Origin: a bacterium
GTDB lineage: Bacteria; B130-G9
Length of the DNA: 64,000 nt
Direction of reading: 5' to 3'
NCBI GenBank assembly: GCA_035527515.1
Contig: DATLAJ010000114.1
Location: 53,482-117,481 of the forward strand
Positions 39,757 through 48,505 of the stretch are shown here, one piece after another. How positions within the stretch are numbered: the stretch's first letter is position 1; each line of letters begins with the position of its first letter. The notes under the pieces were generated by a model, which saw nothing but the letters and a program-made list of their open reading frames with translations, made no database searches and was not told the DNA's origin. A program made the translations under genes and the position numbers.

Positions 39757-40968
39757 ATGTTTCGCAGCTCGAGAATCGCGCTTCTTCTGCTGGCCATCGG
39801 CTTCGTCGTCATCCTTGTAGCTCTCTATCCGGAGTGGCAGAAGCTCACAGTCCCAAGTGGGCCCACGGGGTCGGCCCAATCGTTTTCGCTCAAGCCGCCC
39901 AAACTGACTACCCAGGAGGGAGGGCCAACAAGCCCAGGCGCTCACCGGCCTCTTGAACTGGTCTGGTCATTCCAAACGCAGCACAAGTGGCAGTATCGCG
40001 ACCCGTTTCTCAAGAAAGCTGTTGACCAGAGCGGCGGGGCGATCTGCTCCGGCATAGTCGTGGCTCACGACAGGATCTATTTCGGGAGCGAGGGTGGCTT
40101 CGTTTACTGCCTCTCGCTGGACGGGAGGCCAGTATGGAGTTTCGAGACGTTTGGCGCCAAGGTAGGCGAGCCTGTCGCCGCCCAGGATCGGCTCTTCTGT
40201 GGCTCTGAGGACAACTACCTTTACGCCCTTGCCCCAGAGATTGGAGAACAGCTCTATCGTTTCAACGCGAAGTCGGAGGTCCTGACGACGCCGCTTGTCG
40301 TCGGCGATCGCCTCGTAGTTGCTGCGCGGATGGGACGCATCTTCGCCCTCGGGCCCGCATTCGGGAAGGAGCTCTGGGTCTATCGGCATGACCACTTGTT
40401 CAAGTCATCTCCCGCAAGCGACGGCAAGACCGTGTTCATTGGCTCCGATTCCGAAGAGCTGCTGGCGCTAAACCTTCTGTCCGGCGAGCTTGAGTGGTCT
40501 TTTGACACCAAGAGCGCCGTGCGTTCCACTCCGGTCGTCTGTGCAGGTCGCATAATTGTGGCGTGCTGGGACGGACGTCTCCTCTCGATCTCGGCCTCGA
40601 CGCATCAGCTGCTGTTTGAGACGCAGCTTCGAGGCTTTGTCAAATCCACGCCTCAGCTGGGCACGGGACGCATCTATGCCTCAACGCTTGACGGTCTTGT
40701 GTATGCGCTCTCGGCCACAGACGGGAGTATTCTCTGGTCGGTTAAGTGTGGTGATGTGGTCGAGGCCTCGCCTCTGTTGTCTTCAGACGAGAAGATGCTT
40801 TACGTTGGCAACTGGGACGGCATGTTCTACGTTCTGGACGCTGACACCGGACAGATTTTGGCATCGAGAGACCTGGGCTGGATGGTGTCCCGACGGTCAG
40901 CGCTAACGCCCGATGGGAGGGTCTTGGTCGGGACCAAATCGGGCTTCATTTACTGTCTTTGGCCTTGA
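39757..40968 (+). CDS. Membrane-anchored PQQ-like beta-propeller protein
   Basis: This 403-residue protein has AGGAG just before the ATG. One N-terminal helix (IALLLLAIGFVVILVALY) anchors it in the inner membrane with the rest in the periplasm. A Pro/Ser-rich linker leads to an eight-bladed PQQ/YVTN-type propeller, with repeated units such as YFGSEGGFVYCLSLDGRPVW, LFCGSEDNYLYALAPE and YVGNWDGMFYVLDADTG. It resembles BamB-like scaffold propellers; no PQQ-enzyme calcium or catalytic residues are evident. It is followed by the first of three related tiny ORFs. Confidence 0.88.
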   Translation: MFRSSRIALLLLAIGFVVILVALYPEWQKLTVPSGPTGSAQSFSLKPPKLTTQEGGPTSPGAHRPLELVWSFQTQHKWQYRDPFLKKAVDQSGGAICSGIVVAHDRIYFGSEGGFVYCLSLDGRPVWSFETFGAKVGEPVAAQDRLFCGSEDNYLYALAPEIGEQLYRFNAKSEVLTTPLVVGDRLVVAARMGRIFALGPAFGKELWVYRHDHLFKSSPASDGKTVFIGSDSEELLALNLLSGELEWSFDTKSAVRSTPVVCAGRIIVACWDGRLLSISASTHQLLFETQLRGFVKSTPQLGTGRIYASTLDGLVYALSATDGSILWSVKCGDVVEASPLLSSDEKMLYVGNWDGMFYVLDADTGQILASRDLGWMVSRRSALTPDGRVLVGTKSGFIYCLWP

Positions 40969-41053
40969 GCTGGCACATTATGGGGCTGAGGCGTGCTCAT
41001 TTCCCGTGGCTGTGTCCGAGAGGAGGTTCAAGCGCCCAGAAGCCCCGGAACTG

Positions 41054-41131
41054 ATGAAACAGGTCTTTAGGGGCAAGGTCTATGTGGACGGCAAAGAACA
41101 ACAAATTGACAAAGCAGGAGTAGCTGTTTAA
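41054..41131 (+). CDS. 25-residue conserved small ORF (copy 1 of 3)
   Basis: The ORF begins ATGAAACAGGTCTTTAGGGG and encodes MKQVFRGKVYVDGKEQQIDK plus AGVAV. Copies at 43786 and 50948 keep the same frame with amino-acid differences. It is preceded in frame by CSFPVAVSERR, which resembles the end of the shared secreted domain (CPFEVSAE), so this piece seems to be a relic of a gene 3' end plus the small ORF. It lies 70 bases before the propeller gene at 41201. Whether it is translated is unknown. Confidence 0.45.
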   Translation: MKQVFRGKVYVDGKEQQIDKAGVAV

Positions 41132-41200
41132 GTTCGATTTACACACTTAATGATGGTAACTCATTGACAATACATCTTTTGTAATAAGGAGGTAGAACTA

Positions 41201-43789
41201 ATGAGGCGTTCGATTCTATGGTCTGCGTTTGTGTGCTTTTTGCTTGCGACGCTCACTTGCCCATCCCTGGGGCAGACGATTCTACCGTCGAGCACGATTA
41301 TCAATTGGACGGAAAGCTCGTGCCGGGGTTGGGCAGGTTTCGAGGCGCGATACGGGAAGTTCTACGGGGTGGTCGAAGGTGGGCTCGTGATTGGCTCCAT
41401 CGAGACAGGCGCATATACGGTCTTGACGACCACCCGGGGACTGCCGATGACAAGTGTCCAGAAGGCCTACATCGACGACACGGGCTTGATCTGGACATGT
41501 TGCTCGGTTAGGGAGGGCCGCTTGCCGTGGCTGGCATTTGACGGGCTGCGTTGGGTCGGCGTTGGAGATATCGGGCGATTCGGTGTGCTCGATAACCGGG
41601 GCGGGATCTGGACCCAATATACGAATGATCTAGCCCATTACCGACTGAGTCCTCCCGGTTGGCCGGACTGCATACACTACGATGCAGGCGATTTTGGCTT
41701 TGCCAGATGGCCTTGGTGGTGCGGGGTGGATTCTTCGGGCTCCCTGTGGGGCACACAATTTGGCGAGAGCATGTCTGATGCACCTAGGATATACAGCTTC
41801 GATGGGCACGAACTGAAGGTCTATTACACTCCAGTAGATTTCAGACCGTCCGGAGGGGCCGTTGACCGGTTCGGGAATAGATGGTTCATGGGTTGGCCCG
41901 GCCACCCGCCGCGGATAGGCCGCTTTGATGGGGAGACGTGGGAGATTTGGGACAGCGAGGACGGACTGCCAGTGGACCAAAGCTGGAGGTGGCAGAGATT
42001 CGCGTTCGACGAGCGGCGCCATCCCTGGGTGCTCGGGTACTACTACGAATCCTATCTCGTGGTTGACACGTGCATCACGCACTTCGACGGCAGTCGTTGG
42101 CAGGATGTTGGGCTGCCGGATTCTGCCGACTTCTCCCTGTCCAATATAGCGTCGGATGAGGAGGGGACGCTTTTCGCCTTTGGCTCGCTCGGGCGCGCGA
42201 GCGCGGTGTTTCGGCTGAGTGATGGAGGTTGGCAGGGTCCGATGACGATTGCTGGGCCTGTGACGAGCTCTGGGCTGTCCTCTGTGTTCGAGGTTGGAGT
42301 CGACAGGCAGGATGGGGTCTGGTTTGCCTGCAACTATTACTCGGACGCCATACACGACTGGGGCACGCTCATCACGCATCTAGGCTCCGAGGGCTACACC
42401 GTATTTGACGATTTTCGGGATGCCAATGCTTTCTGGTGTCTTAAGGTTGACAATGCAAACAACAAGTGGTTCGGGGGCGGGAGGTTGGTCGTGACGCAGG
42501 ATATGGAGGATGGGTACTTGGCGTGCACGCCTCCGCACGGGCTGAGGGACATTGCGTTTGGGCCGGACGGGACGGTCTATGTGGCCTGCGTGGGCTACCT
42601 GTATAAGATTCGAGATGGCGAGGTAACAGCGGACGAGCTGCCCTGGTGCAACGGCCTGGTCAGGGACGTCGCCGTCGGTTCGGATGGGACGGTCTATCTT
42701 GCCTTCGGCGCAGGCAACACCCCATTTGATTTTAAGGGGGGGATATACTCTAACAGCGGAGAGGGATGGAATAATATCCCTGTGTCTGTGGACCATCCAT
42801 TGCCTCCTAAGGAGGGCTGGCCGATTTGGGGTGTCGCACTCGATGATTCCGGCAGGTTGTGGGCCGACGTGGCTGGGTCCCTTGCGGTGTTCGAGCGGAG
42901 CCATTGGCACGTAATAGAGCATGATGGGGAGACCATATTCGGGAGCCCGGGCGTTCATGGCCCGCTGACTTTCGACAGCCACGGCGATCTTTGGTTCTTT
43001 GGGTTCGTGTATGACCAAGGCTATGGTGGGGACCCTACCCGGTGGGGTCTGTGCCGGTTCGATGGGTCCCGCTTCACTGTCTGGAGCCAGGACGACGGGA
43101 TTCTGCCGGACCTTCTTGACTATAAGGACAATCTGTCCAATCGCGCTGGGGCGGTGTCGGAGGACCAATACGGCAATATATGGGCAGCCGGAGAAGGGGT
43201 AAGCCTCCTGTTGGCGGAGGAATCTCTGGTCTTGGGGCCGAGCGCGCTCTGCTCGGAAGCCCCCCGGGCCAAGATGATGAGCCAGGTTGGTTCCCAGCTG
43301 AGGTTATCCACAGGCTTTCGATACATGGCGCCCTCAACGAGCGTTGACCTCTATGTGGCCCTTCAGGCGCCGAGCGGGCAGCTGTTCTACGTTGCGCCTC
43401 AGGAGGCGGCGCCTCCGTTTCCGATATTCTATGCTGCGTTTGATGGCAGCACGGAGTTCTTGCAGCCCGGGCCGAGCTACACCGGGCCGGGCTCGATACC
43501 GAACACGCCGGACATGAAGGACCTCGCGCCTCCGCCCCTGCCCCTGCCGGACCCACCCGATGGCAACGGCCCGACCGGCCTCGCGCTCTTCGCATACCCC
43601 GTGCCGTACTATGCGAACGTCCCGCTGCCTGCATACGGAGCCATCGCCGACCTCGTCCTCCTGAACACCACCCTCCCCGAGCAGGCTCCAGCCGGCGCAT
43701 ACACGTTCCACGTCGGCCTCACCGGCCCCTTCTCAATCAGGAACGTCTATCGCTCCGCCTCATGCCCCTTCGAGGTCAGCGCGGAATGA
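41201..43789 (+). CDS. Large secreted beta-propeller protein with shared C-terminal domain
   Basis: This 862-residue protein has a strong AAGGAGG site and a signal peptide ending near residue 24 (LTCPSLGQT). Irregular propeller blades run to about residue 690, with units such as VVEGGLVIGSIETGAYTVL, GRFDGETWEIWDSEDGLP, NNKWFGGGRLVV and NIWAAGEGVSLLL, of the two-component-regulator propeller type. The last 160 residues hold the shared domain (VDLYVALQAPSGQLFYV) interrupted by a Pro-rich insert (LAPPPLPLPDPPDGNGP), and end in SASCPFEVSAE. It is probably secreted and binds an unknown ligand. Its stop codon overlaps the second tiny ORF. Confidence 0.87.
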   Translation: MRRSILWSAFVCFLLATLTCPSLGQTILPSSTIINWTESSCRGWAGFEARYGKFYGVVEGGLVIGSIETGAYTVLTTTRGLPMTSVQKAYIDDTGLIWTCCSVREGRLPWLAFDGLRWVGVGDIGRFGVLDNRGGIWTQYTNDLAHYRLSPPGWPDCIHYDAGDFGFARWPWWCGVDSSGSLWGTQFGESMSDAPRIYSFDGHELKVYYTPVDFRPSGGAVDRFGNRWFMGWPGHPPRIGRFDGETWEIWDSEDGLPVDQSWRWQRFAFDERRHPWVLGYYYESYLVVDTCITHFDGSRWQDVGLPDSADFSLSNIASDEEGTLFAFGSLGRASAVFRLSDGGWQGPMTIAGPVTSSGLSSVFEVGVDRQDGVWFACNYYSDAIHDWGTLITHLGSEGYTVFDDFRDANAFWCLKVDNANNKWFGGGRLVVTQDMEDGYLACTPPHGLRDIAFGPDGTVYVACVGYLYKIRDGEVTADELPWCNGLVRDVAVGSDGTVYLAFGAGNTPFDFKGGIYSNSGEGWNNIPVSVDHPLPPKEGWPIWGVALDDSGRLWADVAGSLAVFERSHWHVIEHDGETIFGSPGVHGPLTFDSHGDLWFFGFVYDQGYGGDPTRWGLCRFDGSRFTVWSQDDGILPDLLDYKDNLSNRAGAVSEDQYGNIWAAGEGVSLLLAEESLVLGPSALCSEAPRAKMMSQVGSQLRLSTGFRYMAPSTSVDLYVALQAPSGQLFYVAPQEAAPPFPIFYAAFDGSTEFLQPGPSYTGPGSIPNTPDMKDLAPPPLPLPDPPDGNGPTGLALFAYPVPYYANVPLPAYGAIADLVLLNTTLPEQAPAGAYTFHVGLTGPFSIRNVYRSASCPFEVSAE

Positions 43790-43902
43790 TGACCGACAGC
43801 AGGTCCTGGAAGAGCGGCCATGCCCTGGGGCCAATGAAACAGGTCTATCATGCGTTGATTCCTGTGGATCGCGATGAACCACATCTTGACGAACGAACTT
43901 GA
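43786..43902 (+). CDS. 38-residue small ORF (copy 2 of 3), overlapping the propeller gene end
   Basis: The ATG overlaps the stop codon of the propeller gene (AATGA), giving possible translational coupling. The product begins MMTDSRSWKSGHALGPMKQV, then YHALIPVDRDEPHLDERT. The MKQV(F/Y) start, a (V/I).V(D/A) strand and an E...LD end are shared with the copies at 41054 and 50948. No signal peptide or known domain is present. The function is unknown; the arrangement hints at a partner of the secreted protein or simply a duplicated 3' region. Confidence 0.45.
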   Translation: MMTDSRSWKSGHALGPMKQVYHALIPVDRDEPHLDERT

Positions 43903-43967
43903 GCGACCTAACTTGAGTCTAAAGAGTTAGTGGCGGTAGTTTCGGAGCGGTTAGAGGAAAACAGGAT

Positions 43968-45425
43968 ATGCCGCGAATCCTCATGGTCAGGTCCCATGAC
44001 AATATTCACGGGACTCTCATGTCTCAGCCGATGGGGCTGCTCTACGTCGCATCGTATCTGCGGAAGCGTTTTCCCGGACGTTTTGAGTTCAAGCTGTATC
44101 ACACGGGCTTCAAAGGGAACACGCTCGCGAGGTTGCGAGAGGAGGCCGCGCATTTCCGGCCTGACTATTTGTTCGTTAGTAGCCTTACGCCGGATGCGGA
44201 CCTTGCACACACAGTGGTTCGGTCGGTGAAGTCTGTGGCGGGAGGATGTACGTCGGTTATAGGCGGCCCGTATCCGACGACTTCGAGAGAGAAGCCGCTT
44301 TTGGACAAGAATATTGACTATACGGTTCTCGGAGAGGGCGAGGTTACCGCTGCAGAGCTTCTAGAGTGTCTCGAGAGTGGGTGGAATCCGCACGCAATCA
44401 ATGGGTTGGCATATAGAGATGGCGGCGAGATCAGGCTAACGGAACCGAGGGGTTACATCCAGGATTTGGACGAATTGCCGTTCCCTGCCTGGGACCTGAT
44501 CGACTTCGAAGCATACGCTGGCTATCTGCCGATGTCGGTGACGCTGAAAGGCAAAATGTATGCAGGCTTGATTACGAGCAGGGGATGCCCCTATAATTGC
44601 GCCTACTGCCACAAGACACACGGCAAGCAGTTCAGAGCGCGCTCTGCCGAGAACGTTCTCGATGAATTGGAGCTACTATGCAGGGATTATGGTGTTGACG
44701 AGATACAGGTGCTGGACGATATCTGTAATCTGGACCTGGGTCGAATGACGTCGATCTGCCAGGGGATCGTGGAGCGGGGCCTTGCGATCCACATCGCCTT
44801 CCCGGATGGAATGAGAGCGGACTTGATGACGCCCGAATTGGTGCGTTGGCTGAGGCGTGTGGGAACCTATAAGATCCATTATGCTCCCGAAACGAGGTCG
44901 GAGCGACTCCAGGAGAAGCTTGGCAAGTTCGTCCAATTCGACAAGATGGACAGGATTATCCGTGAGACGTCCAGACAGGGAATACTGACCGCGGCCTTCT
45001 TCATGTTAGGCTTCCCCTCCGAGACGCTCGCAGAATTGCGGCGCACTGTTGACTATGCAGTCAACATGCCTTTTGACCTGGCGTCTTTTTTTCGCGTGGT
45101 TCCATATCCCAATACGCGATTGCGCGAGTGGGCCATTGAGGAGGGTGCGAGCTTCGATGACGAGTTCCTGGGCCGTTTCAGTTCATACCACTTCTTCTCG
45201 AACATCTGTGCGTCTGTCGAGCTTACAACCGAACAGATAGCGAGGGAGACACTGTCCGCGTATCTGAGGTTTTACTCGCGCCCACGGCGACTACTCCGGC
45301 TATTCTGGCGTTACCCGAATCGCTTGCGTCTATTGAGGGGCTTGCTCAGACTATTCGGTGACTGCATCAAGCCCTATTTCAGGCTTCGTAGTGCAGGTGA
45401 TCTTGAATACATGCAAGGACTCTAG
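43968..45425 (+). CDS. B12-binding-domain radical SAM protein
   Basis: In this 485-residue protein, residues about 1-140 form a cobalamin-binding-like domain (MSQPMGLLYVASYLRKRFPG, IGGPYPTTSREKPLL, YTVLGEGEVTAAELLE). The radical SAM core follows, with the cluster motif CPYNCAYC near 206-213, the strand VDEIQVLDDICNLD, and FMLGFPSETLAELRRTVDYA. The C-terminus is basic and probably membrane-associated. Such enzymes often methylate unreactive carbons or modify lipids and polyketides. It opens a cluster with a methyltransferase, carbamoyltransferase, SGNH protein and glycosyltransferase, so a carbohydrate or lipid-linked product is likely. Confidence 0.93.
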   Translation: MPRILMVRSHDNIHGTLMSQPMGLLYVASYLRKRFPGRFEFKLYHTGFKGNTLARLREEAAHFRPDYLFVSSLTPDADLAHTVVRSVKSVAGGCTSVIGGPYPTTSREKPLLDKNIDYTVLGEGEVTAAELLECLESGWNPHAINGLAYRDGGEIRLTEPRGYIQDLDELPFPAWDLIDFEAYAGYLPMSVTLKGKMYAGLITSRGCPYNCAYCHKTHGKQFRARSAENVLDELELLCRDYGVDEIQVLDDICNLDLGRMTSICQGIVERGLAIHIAFPDGMRADLMTPELVRWLRRVGTYKIHYAPETRSERLQEKLGKFVQFDKMDRIIRETSRQGILTAAFFMLGFPSETLAELRRTVDYAVNMPFDLASFFRVVPYPNTRLREWAIEEGASFDDEFLGRFSSYHFFSNICASVELTTEQIARETLSAYLRFYSRPRRLLRLFWRYPNRLRLLRGLLRLFGDCIKPYFRLRSAGDLEYMQGL

Positions 45426-45428
45426 TCA

Positions 45429-45653
45429 ATGGAATCACCGATTATCGCGGTTTTAAGGCCTGTTGGCCGTCTTGTAGTGCATATAAGGACCGGCATGAGG
45501 GAGGTGGCCCTATTCCTGCTGTATTTTGCTGTCCTGGGCCCGTTGTGCGCTTTCAGAAGACGGCCAAAAGATCCCTTCCGATCGGGGCTATGCACCTGGG
45601 ATCATATTCATGAGGGCGACGGAAAAATGGAAACGCACTGCACAAAGACCTAG
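45429..45653 (+). CDS. Small membrane protein of a carbamoyltransferase cluster
   Basis: This 74-residue protein starts three bases after the radical SAM gene. One hydrophobic segment, REVALFLLYFAVLGPLCAF, is followed by RRRPKDPF and a polar tail. From memory, short proteins with TR.LL.LFYFLV..P......R.F..DPL sit next to DUF5989 and NodU-type carbamoyltransferase genes in many genomes; the match is by pattern only. The function is unknown; it is possibly a membrane anchor for the modification complex. Confidence 0.6.
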   Translation: MESPIIAVLRPVGRLVVHIRTGMREVALFLLYFAVLGPLCAFRRRPKDPFRSGLCTWDHIHEGDGKMETHCTKT

Positions 45654-45661
45654 GAGGCATG

Positions 45662-45820
45662 ATGGGTTACAGCCGAGTATTCGCTGACTTGATACATCTT
45701 TCCAGGACTTCCGGGTTTCCGCTTTCAGGCTTTTTCCTCTGCCTGGCGATCCTGGGTATTGCCGTTCGGGACAAGAAAGAGGCGCCCTGGATTCAACCGT
45801 ATTTCTACGCTCATTTTTAG
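45662..45820 (+). CDS. 52-residue membrane protein, DUF5989-like
   Basis: A frame of 52 codons follows TAGGAGG (two adjacent ATGs, 45659 and 45662). A polar amphipathic start (YSRVFADLIHLSRTSG) precedes a membrane helix (PLSGFFLCLAILGIAV) and the ending APWIQPYFYAHF. The plan of short helix, one membrane span and an AP(F/W)I.....F end corresponds to the DUF5989 proteins that accompany SxtJ-like and carbamoyltransferase genes. The family match is from memory. It adds to the case that 43968-50828 is one pathway. Confidence 0.6.
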   Translation: MGYSRVFADLIHLSRTSGFPLSGFFLCLAILGIAVRDKKEAPWIQPYFYAHF

Positions 45821-45941
45821 CTATAGACACCGATGGTCTTCTCATGGATTCTCTTGCGATCCTACATGGTGACGCTTCGTAAGAGGTACGATTCAGGTCA
45901 GAGGTTGAAGAACGGAATACGTCTGAAAAGAGGCTCCTAGA

Positions 45942-46808
45942 ATGTGCTCAGAAGTGACCGCCAAGGTGAGAGAGTTTTACGAGGGAGTCCCGTTTCCGCG
46001 CGTGTCCTTTGAGTCGATTTCCAGTGCGAGCGAGCTGAATAGTAGGGCAGGCATTTATGCCCGGGCGCTTGACAGAGAGTTACCTTCTTTGGCCCGTGTG
46101 ATCGATGTAGGCTGCGGGACGGCGCAGTTGCTCTGTCTTCTGGGAGGTTGCGGCGACAGGCGCTTGTTTGCCGTCGATATCAGTCTTGGCTCGTTACTGG
46201 AGGGCAAGAAGCTGGCGAGTGTACTTGGGTTGAGAAATATCTTCTTCGTTCAGGCCGACCTATTCAACCTGCCCTTTGAAGACGCGGGATTTGACTACCT
46301 GTTCTGCCATGGCGTTGTGCATCATACCGATCGGCCCTTGGAGGCTTTGGTCAAAATCTCTCGCCTTCTGAGGACAGGCGGGAAGGCTTCCATCGGACTT
46401 TACAATCGATATGGACGGGCTGTTCATCGGCTGCGTCGGTGGCTATGGAGAAAGGGCTCGGACCACAAGCCGATCCCTTCTGGACATTTCTATCGAAGGG
46501 ACATTAACGGAGTATCCGCCGGCACAGTCAACAGCTGGTTCAGAGATCAGTACAGGAATCCACACGAAGTCTGTATCTCTCTCTCGACGGCGCATCGATG
46601 GCTGACCGAGGCTGGGCTGGCTTTCGTTCGCTTTTTGCCAAACGTATTGAGAAGGTGGCCGGTGCCCGGAAGGTGTTTATTCATGCAAGCTGGCTCCGAA
46701 TCTCATCTCTTGAGACGAATGACATTTGCGCTCACCCAGTTTCTCTGGATGGTCCGTCCAGTTGAATCGGGCTATTTCGTGGTCACTGCTCTGAAGGAGG
46801 AGCGCTAA
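45942..46808 (+). CDS. SAM-dependent class I methyltransferase
   Basis: This 288-residue protein has a Rossmann-fold SAM site with motif I VIDVGCGTAQLLCLLGG near 50, the acidic loop FAVDIS, motif II/III NLPFEDAGFDYLFCHGVVHH and LLRTGGKASIGLYNRYGR. The N-terminal KVREFYEGVPFP is typical of small-molecule methyltransferases of the UbiE-like group. The C-terminal half carries a basic region (RWLWRKGSDHK). The acceptor is unknown, but the cluster suggests a sugar or lipid-linked intermediate. Its stop overlaps the carbamoyltransferase start by one base. Confidence 0.92.
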   Translation: MCSEVTAKVREFYEGVPFPRVSFESISSASELNSRAGIYARALDRELPSLARVIDVGCGTAQLLCLLGGCGDRRLFAVDISLGSLLEGKKLASVLGLRNIFFVQADLFNLPFEDAGFDYLFCHGVVHHTDRPLEALVKISRLLRTGGKASIGLYNRYGRAVHRLRRWLWRKGSDHKPIPSGHFYRRDINGVSAGTVNSWFRDQYRNPHEVCISLSTAHRWLTEAGLAFVRFLPNVLRRWPVPGRCLFMQAGSESHLLRRMTFALTQFLWMVRPVESGYFVVTALKEER

Positions 46809-48505
46809 TGCGGATACTGGGCGTGTCAGCCCATTATCACGATTCCGCTGCGGCCCTACTGGATGGGGATAGAGTTTATGCCGCCTGCGAAGAGCGATTC
46901 ACTCGGCTAAAGCATGATCCAGGCCTGCCGATTAATGCAATATCGTTCTGTCTCCGGGAGGCTGATATCATCGGCGAAGAGCTCGATCTCGTCGCAATCC
47001 ACGAAAAACCCTTGCGCAAGCTGAAGCGATTCGTGAGCGATTGCTTCAGGACGTTTCCGTTTTCGTACAGTTACTTCCGCCGCGCGCTTCCGGTTTGGCT
47101 GGGACGGAAATGCTCGCCCGAGTTGAGCATCGCATCGGAGCTTAGGACGGATTGTCGATTTGCTTACGTGGGGCATCACCTGTCCCACGCTGCCAGTGCC
47201 TATTATCCATCGGCATTTGAGGAGGCAGCTGTGCTGACCGTCGATGCGGTTGGGGAAGCCTACACGACTTGTACAGGCATTGGTAAGGGAGAGTCAGTGG
47301 TGCTCGACCGCGGGGTCCGTTTCCCCAATTCACTCGGGATGTTCTATAGCGCAATGACTTATCTTTTGGGATTCGAGGTCATGGATGGTGAGGGTAAGGT
47401 TATGGGTCTTGCCGCCCATGGTGAGCCGGGATACCGCCGGCAGGTAGGCGAGCTGATACGGCTAAACGACGATGGGAGTTTCGCGTTGGACATGAGGTAC
47501 TTCCAGTTTGACAGGAGCACCAGGATGGTTTCCCCGCGTCTGGAGAAACTCATTTTCCCCAGGCGACGGCCGGATGAGCCCATAGAGCAGAGACACAAAG
47601 ACCTTGCTGCAACTGCCCAACAAGTTCTCGAGGAAGCTCTCATCTCCATCGTCACGAATCTTAGGAGGCGAAGCGGCCAGAAGAATCTCTGCATCGCAGG
47701 TGGTGTTGGCCTTAATACCGTCGCCAATGGTCGTATTCTTGAGAACGGGGGATTTGATGACATTTTCATTCAGCCCGCCGCCGGGGATTCCGGATGCTCA
47801 CTCGGCGCCGCCCTTTATGCTTCGTGCAAGCTGCTTGGCAGACCCCGACCGCGACCCATGGTCTCAGATAGACTTGGTCCTGCATTCAGAGAAGGTTCCA
47901 TAGCCCGGTTCCTGGAAGTTAGGAAGCTGCCTTTCAAGAGACTTGGCGAAGAGGAGACGTTGTCCACCGTTGCCAGAAGACTAGCCGATAACAAGGTCGT
48001 GGGTTGGTTTCAGGGGAAGATGGAGTTCGGTCCCAGAGCGCTGGGAGGCAGGAGCATACTAGCAAATCCGATAAATCCCCAAATGAAGAACATAGTCAAC
48101 TCAAAGGTGAAATTCAGAGAGCCGTTTCGTCCATTCGCCGCTTCTGTCCCGGCGGAAGTCGCGCACGACTACTTCGAGCATGGCGTTGCCAGCCCATTCA
48201 TGATGCTCGTATTCAAAGTCCGACCTGAGAAGCAAAATGACATACCTTCTGTCACGCATTTAGATGGAACGTGCAGAACACAGACAGTGACGAGAGAGTG
48301 CGATCAGAAGTATCACTCGCTCCTCCTGGAGTTTGGTCGGCTCACGGGTGTGCCGGTGCTTTTGAACACGTCGTTCAACTTGAAGGGGGAGCCAATTGTG
48401 TGCACGCCCCGCGATGCGTTGAAGTGCTTCATGGAGTCCGGCATGGACTGCCTTGCTATGGAGAACATATTCATCGAGAAGCAATCAACGGATGAGTCAA
48501 CTTAG
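46808..48505 (+). CDS. NodU/TobZ-type O-carbamoyltransferase
   Basis: In this 565-residue protein, the N-terminal Kae1-like domain shows GVSAHYHDSAAALLDGDRVY, EERFTRLKHD, GHHLSHAASAYYPS and TVDAVGEAYTTCTG. The C-terminal YrdC-like domain shows GWFQGKMEFGPRALGGRSIL, REPFRPFAASV and TSFNLKGEPIVC. The enzyme makes carbamoyl-adenylate from carbamoyl phosphate and ATP and transfers the carbamoyl group to a hydroxyl of a sugar or natural product. Length and motifs are complete, so it should be active. The target is probably the product of the surrounding genes, perhaps a surface glycan. Confidence 0.96.
   Translation: MRILGVSAHYHDSAAALLDGDRVYAACEERFTRLKHDPGLPINAISFCLREADIIGEELDLVAIHEKPLRKLKRFVSDCFRTFPFSYSYFRRALPVWLGRKCSPELSIASELRTDCRFAYVGHHLSHAASAYYPSAFEEAAVLTVDAVGEAYTTCTGIGKGESVVLDRGVRFPNSLGMFYSAMTYLLGFEVMDGEGKVMGLAAHGEPGYRRQVGELIRLNDDGSFALDMRYFQFDRSTRMVSPRLEKLIFPRRRPDEPIEQRHKDLAATAQQVLEEALISIVTNLRRRSGQKNLCIAGGVGLNTVANGRILENGGFDDIFIQPAAGDSGCSLGAALYASCKLLGRPRPRPMVSDRLGPAFREGSIARFLEVRKLPFKRLGEEETLSTVARRLADNKVVGWFQGKMEFGPRALGGRSILANPINPQMKNIVNSKVKFREPFRPFAASVPAEVAHDYFEHGVASPFMMLVFKVRPEKQNDIPSVTHLDGTCRTQTVTRECDQKYHSLLLEFGRLTGVPVLLNTSFNLKGEPIVCTPRDALKCFMESGMDCLAMENIFIEKQSTDEST

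Noticed and set aside
41164-41186. TTGACA followed by TAATAA before the propeller gene at 41201 as a sigma70 promoter
   Set aside because: Spacing is only about 12 bases, too short, and the second half is part of the ribosome-binding region.
43786-43902. Read-through of the propeller gene stop (TGA) as selenocysteine, since SelB is present
   Set aside because: The domain ends at the same place (VSAE-stop) in the related copy at 50890, and no enzyme context or SECIS-like stem was seen.
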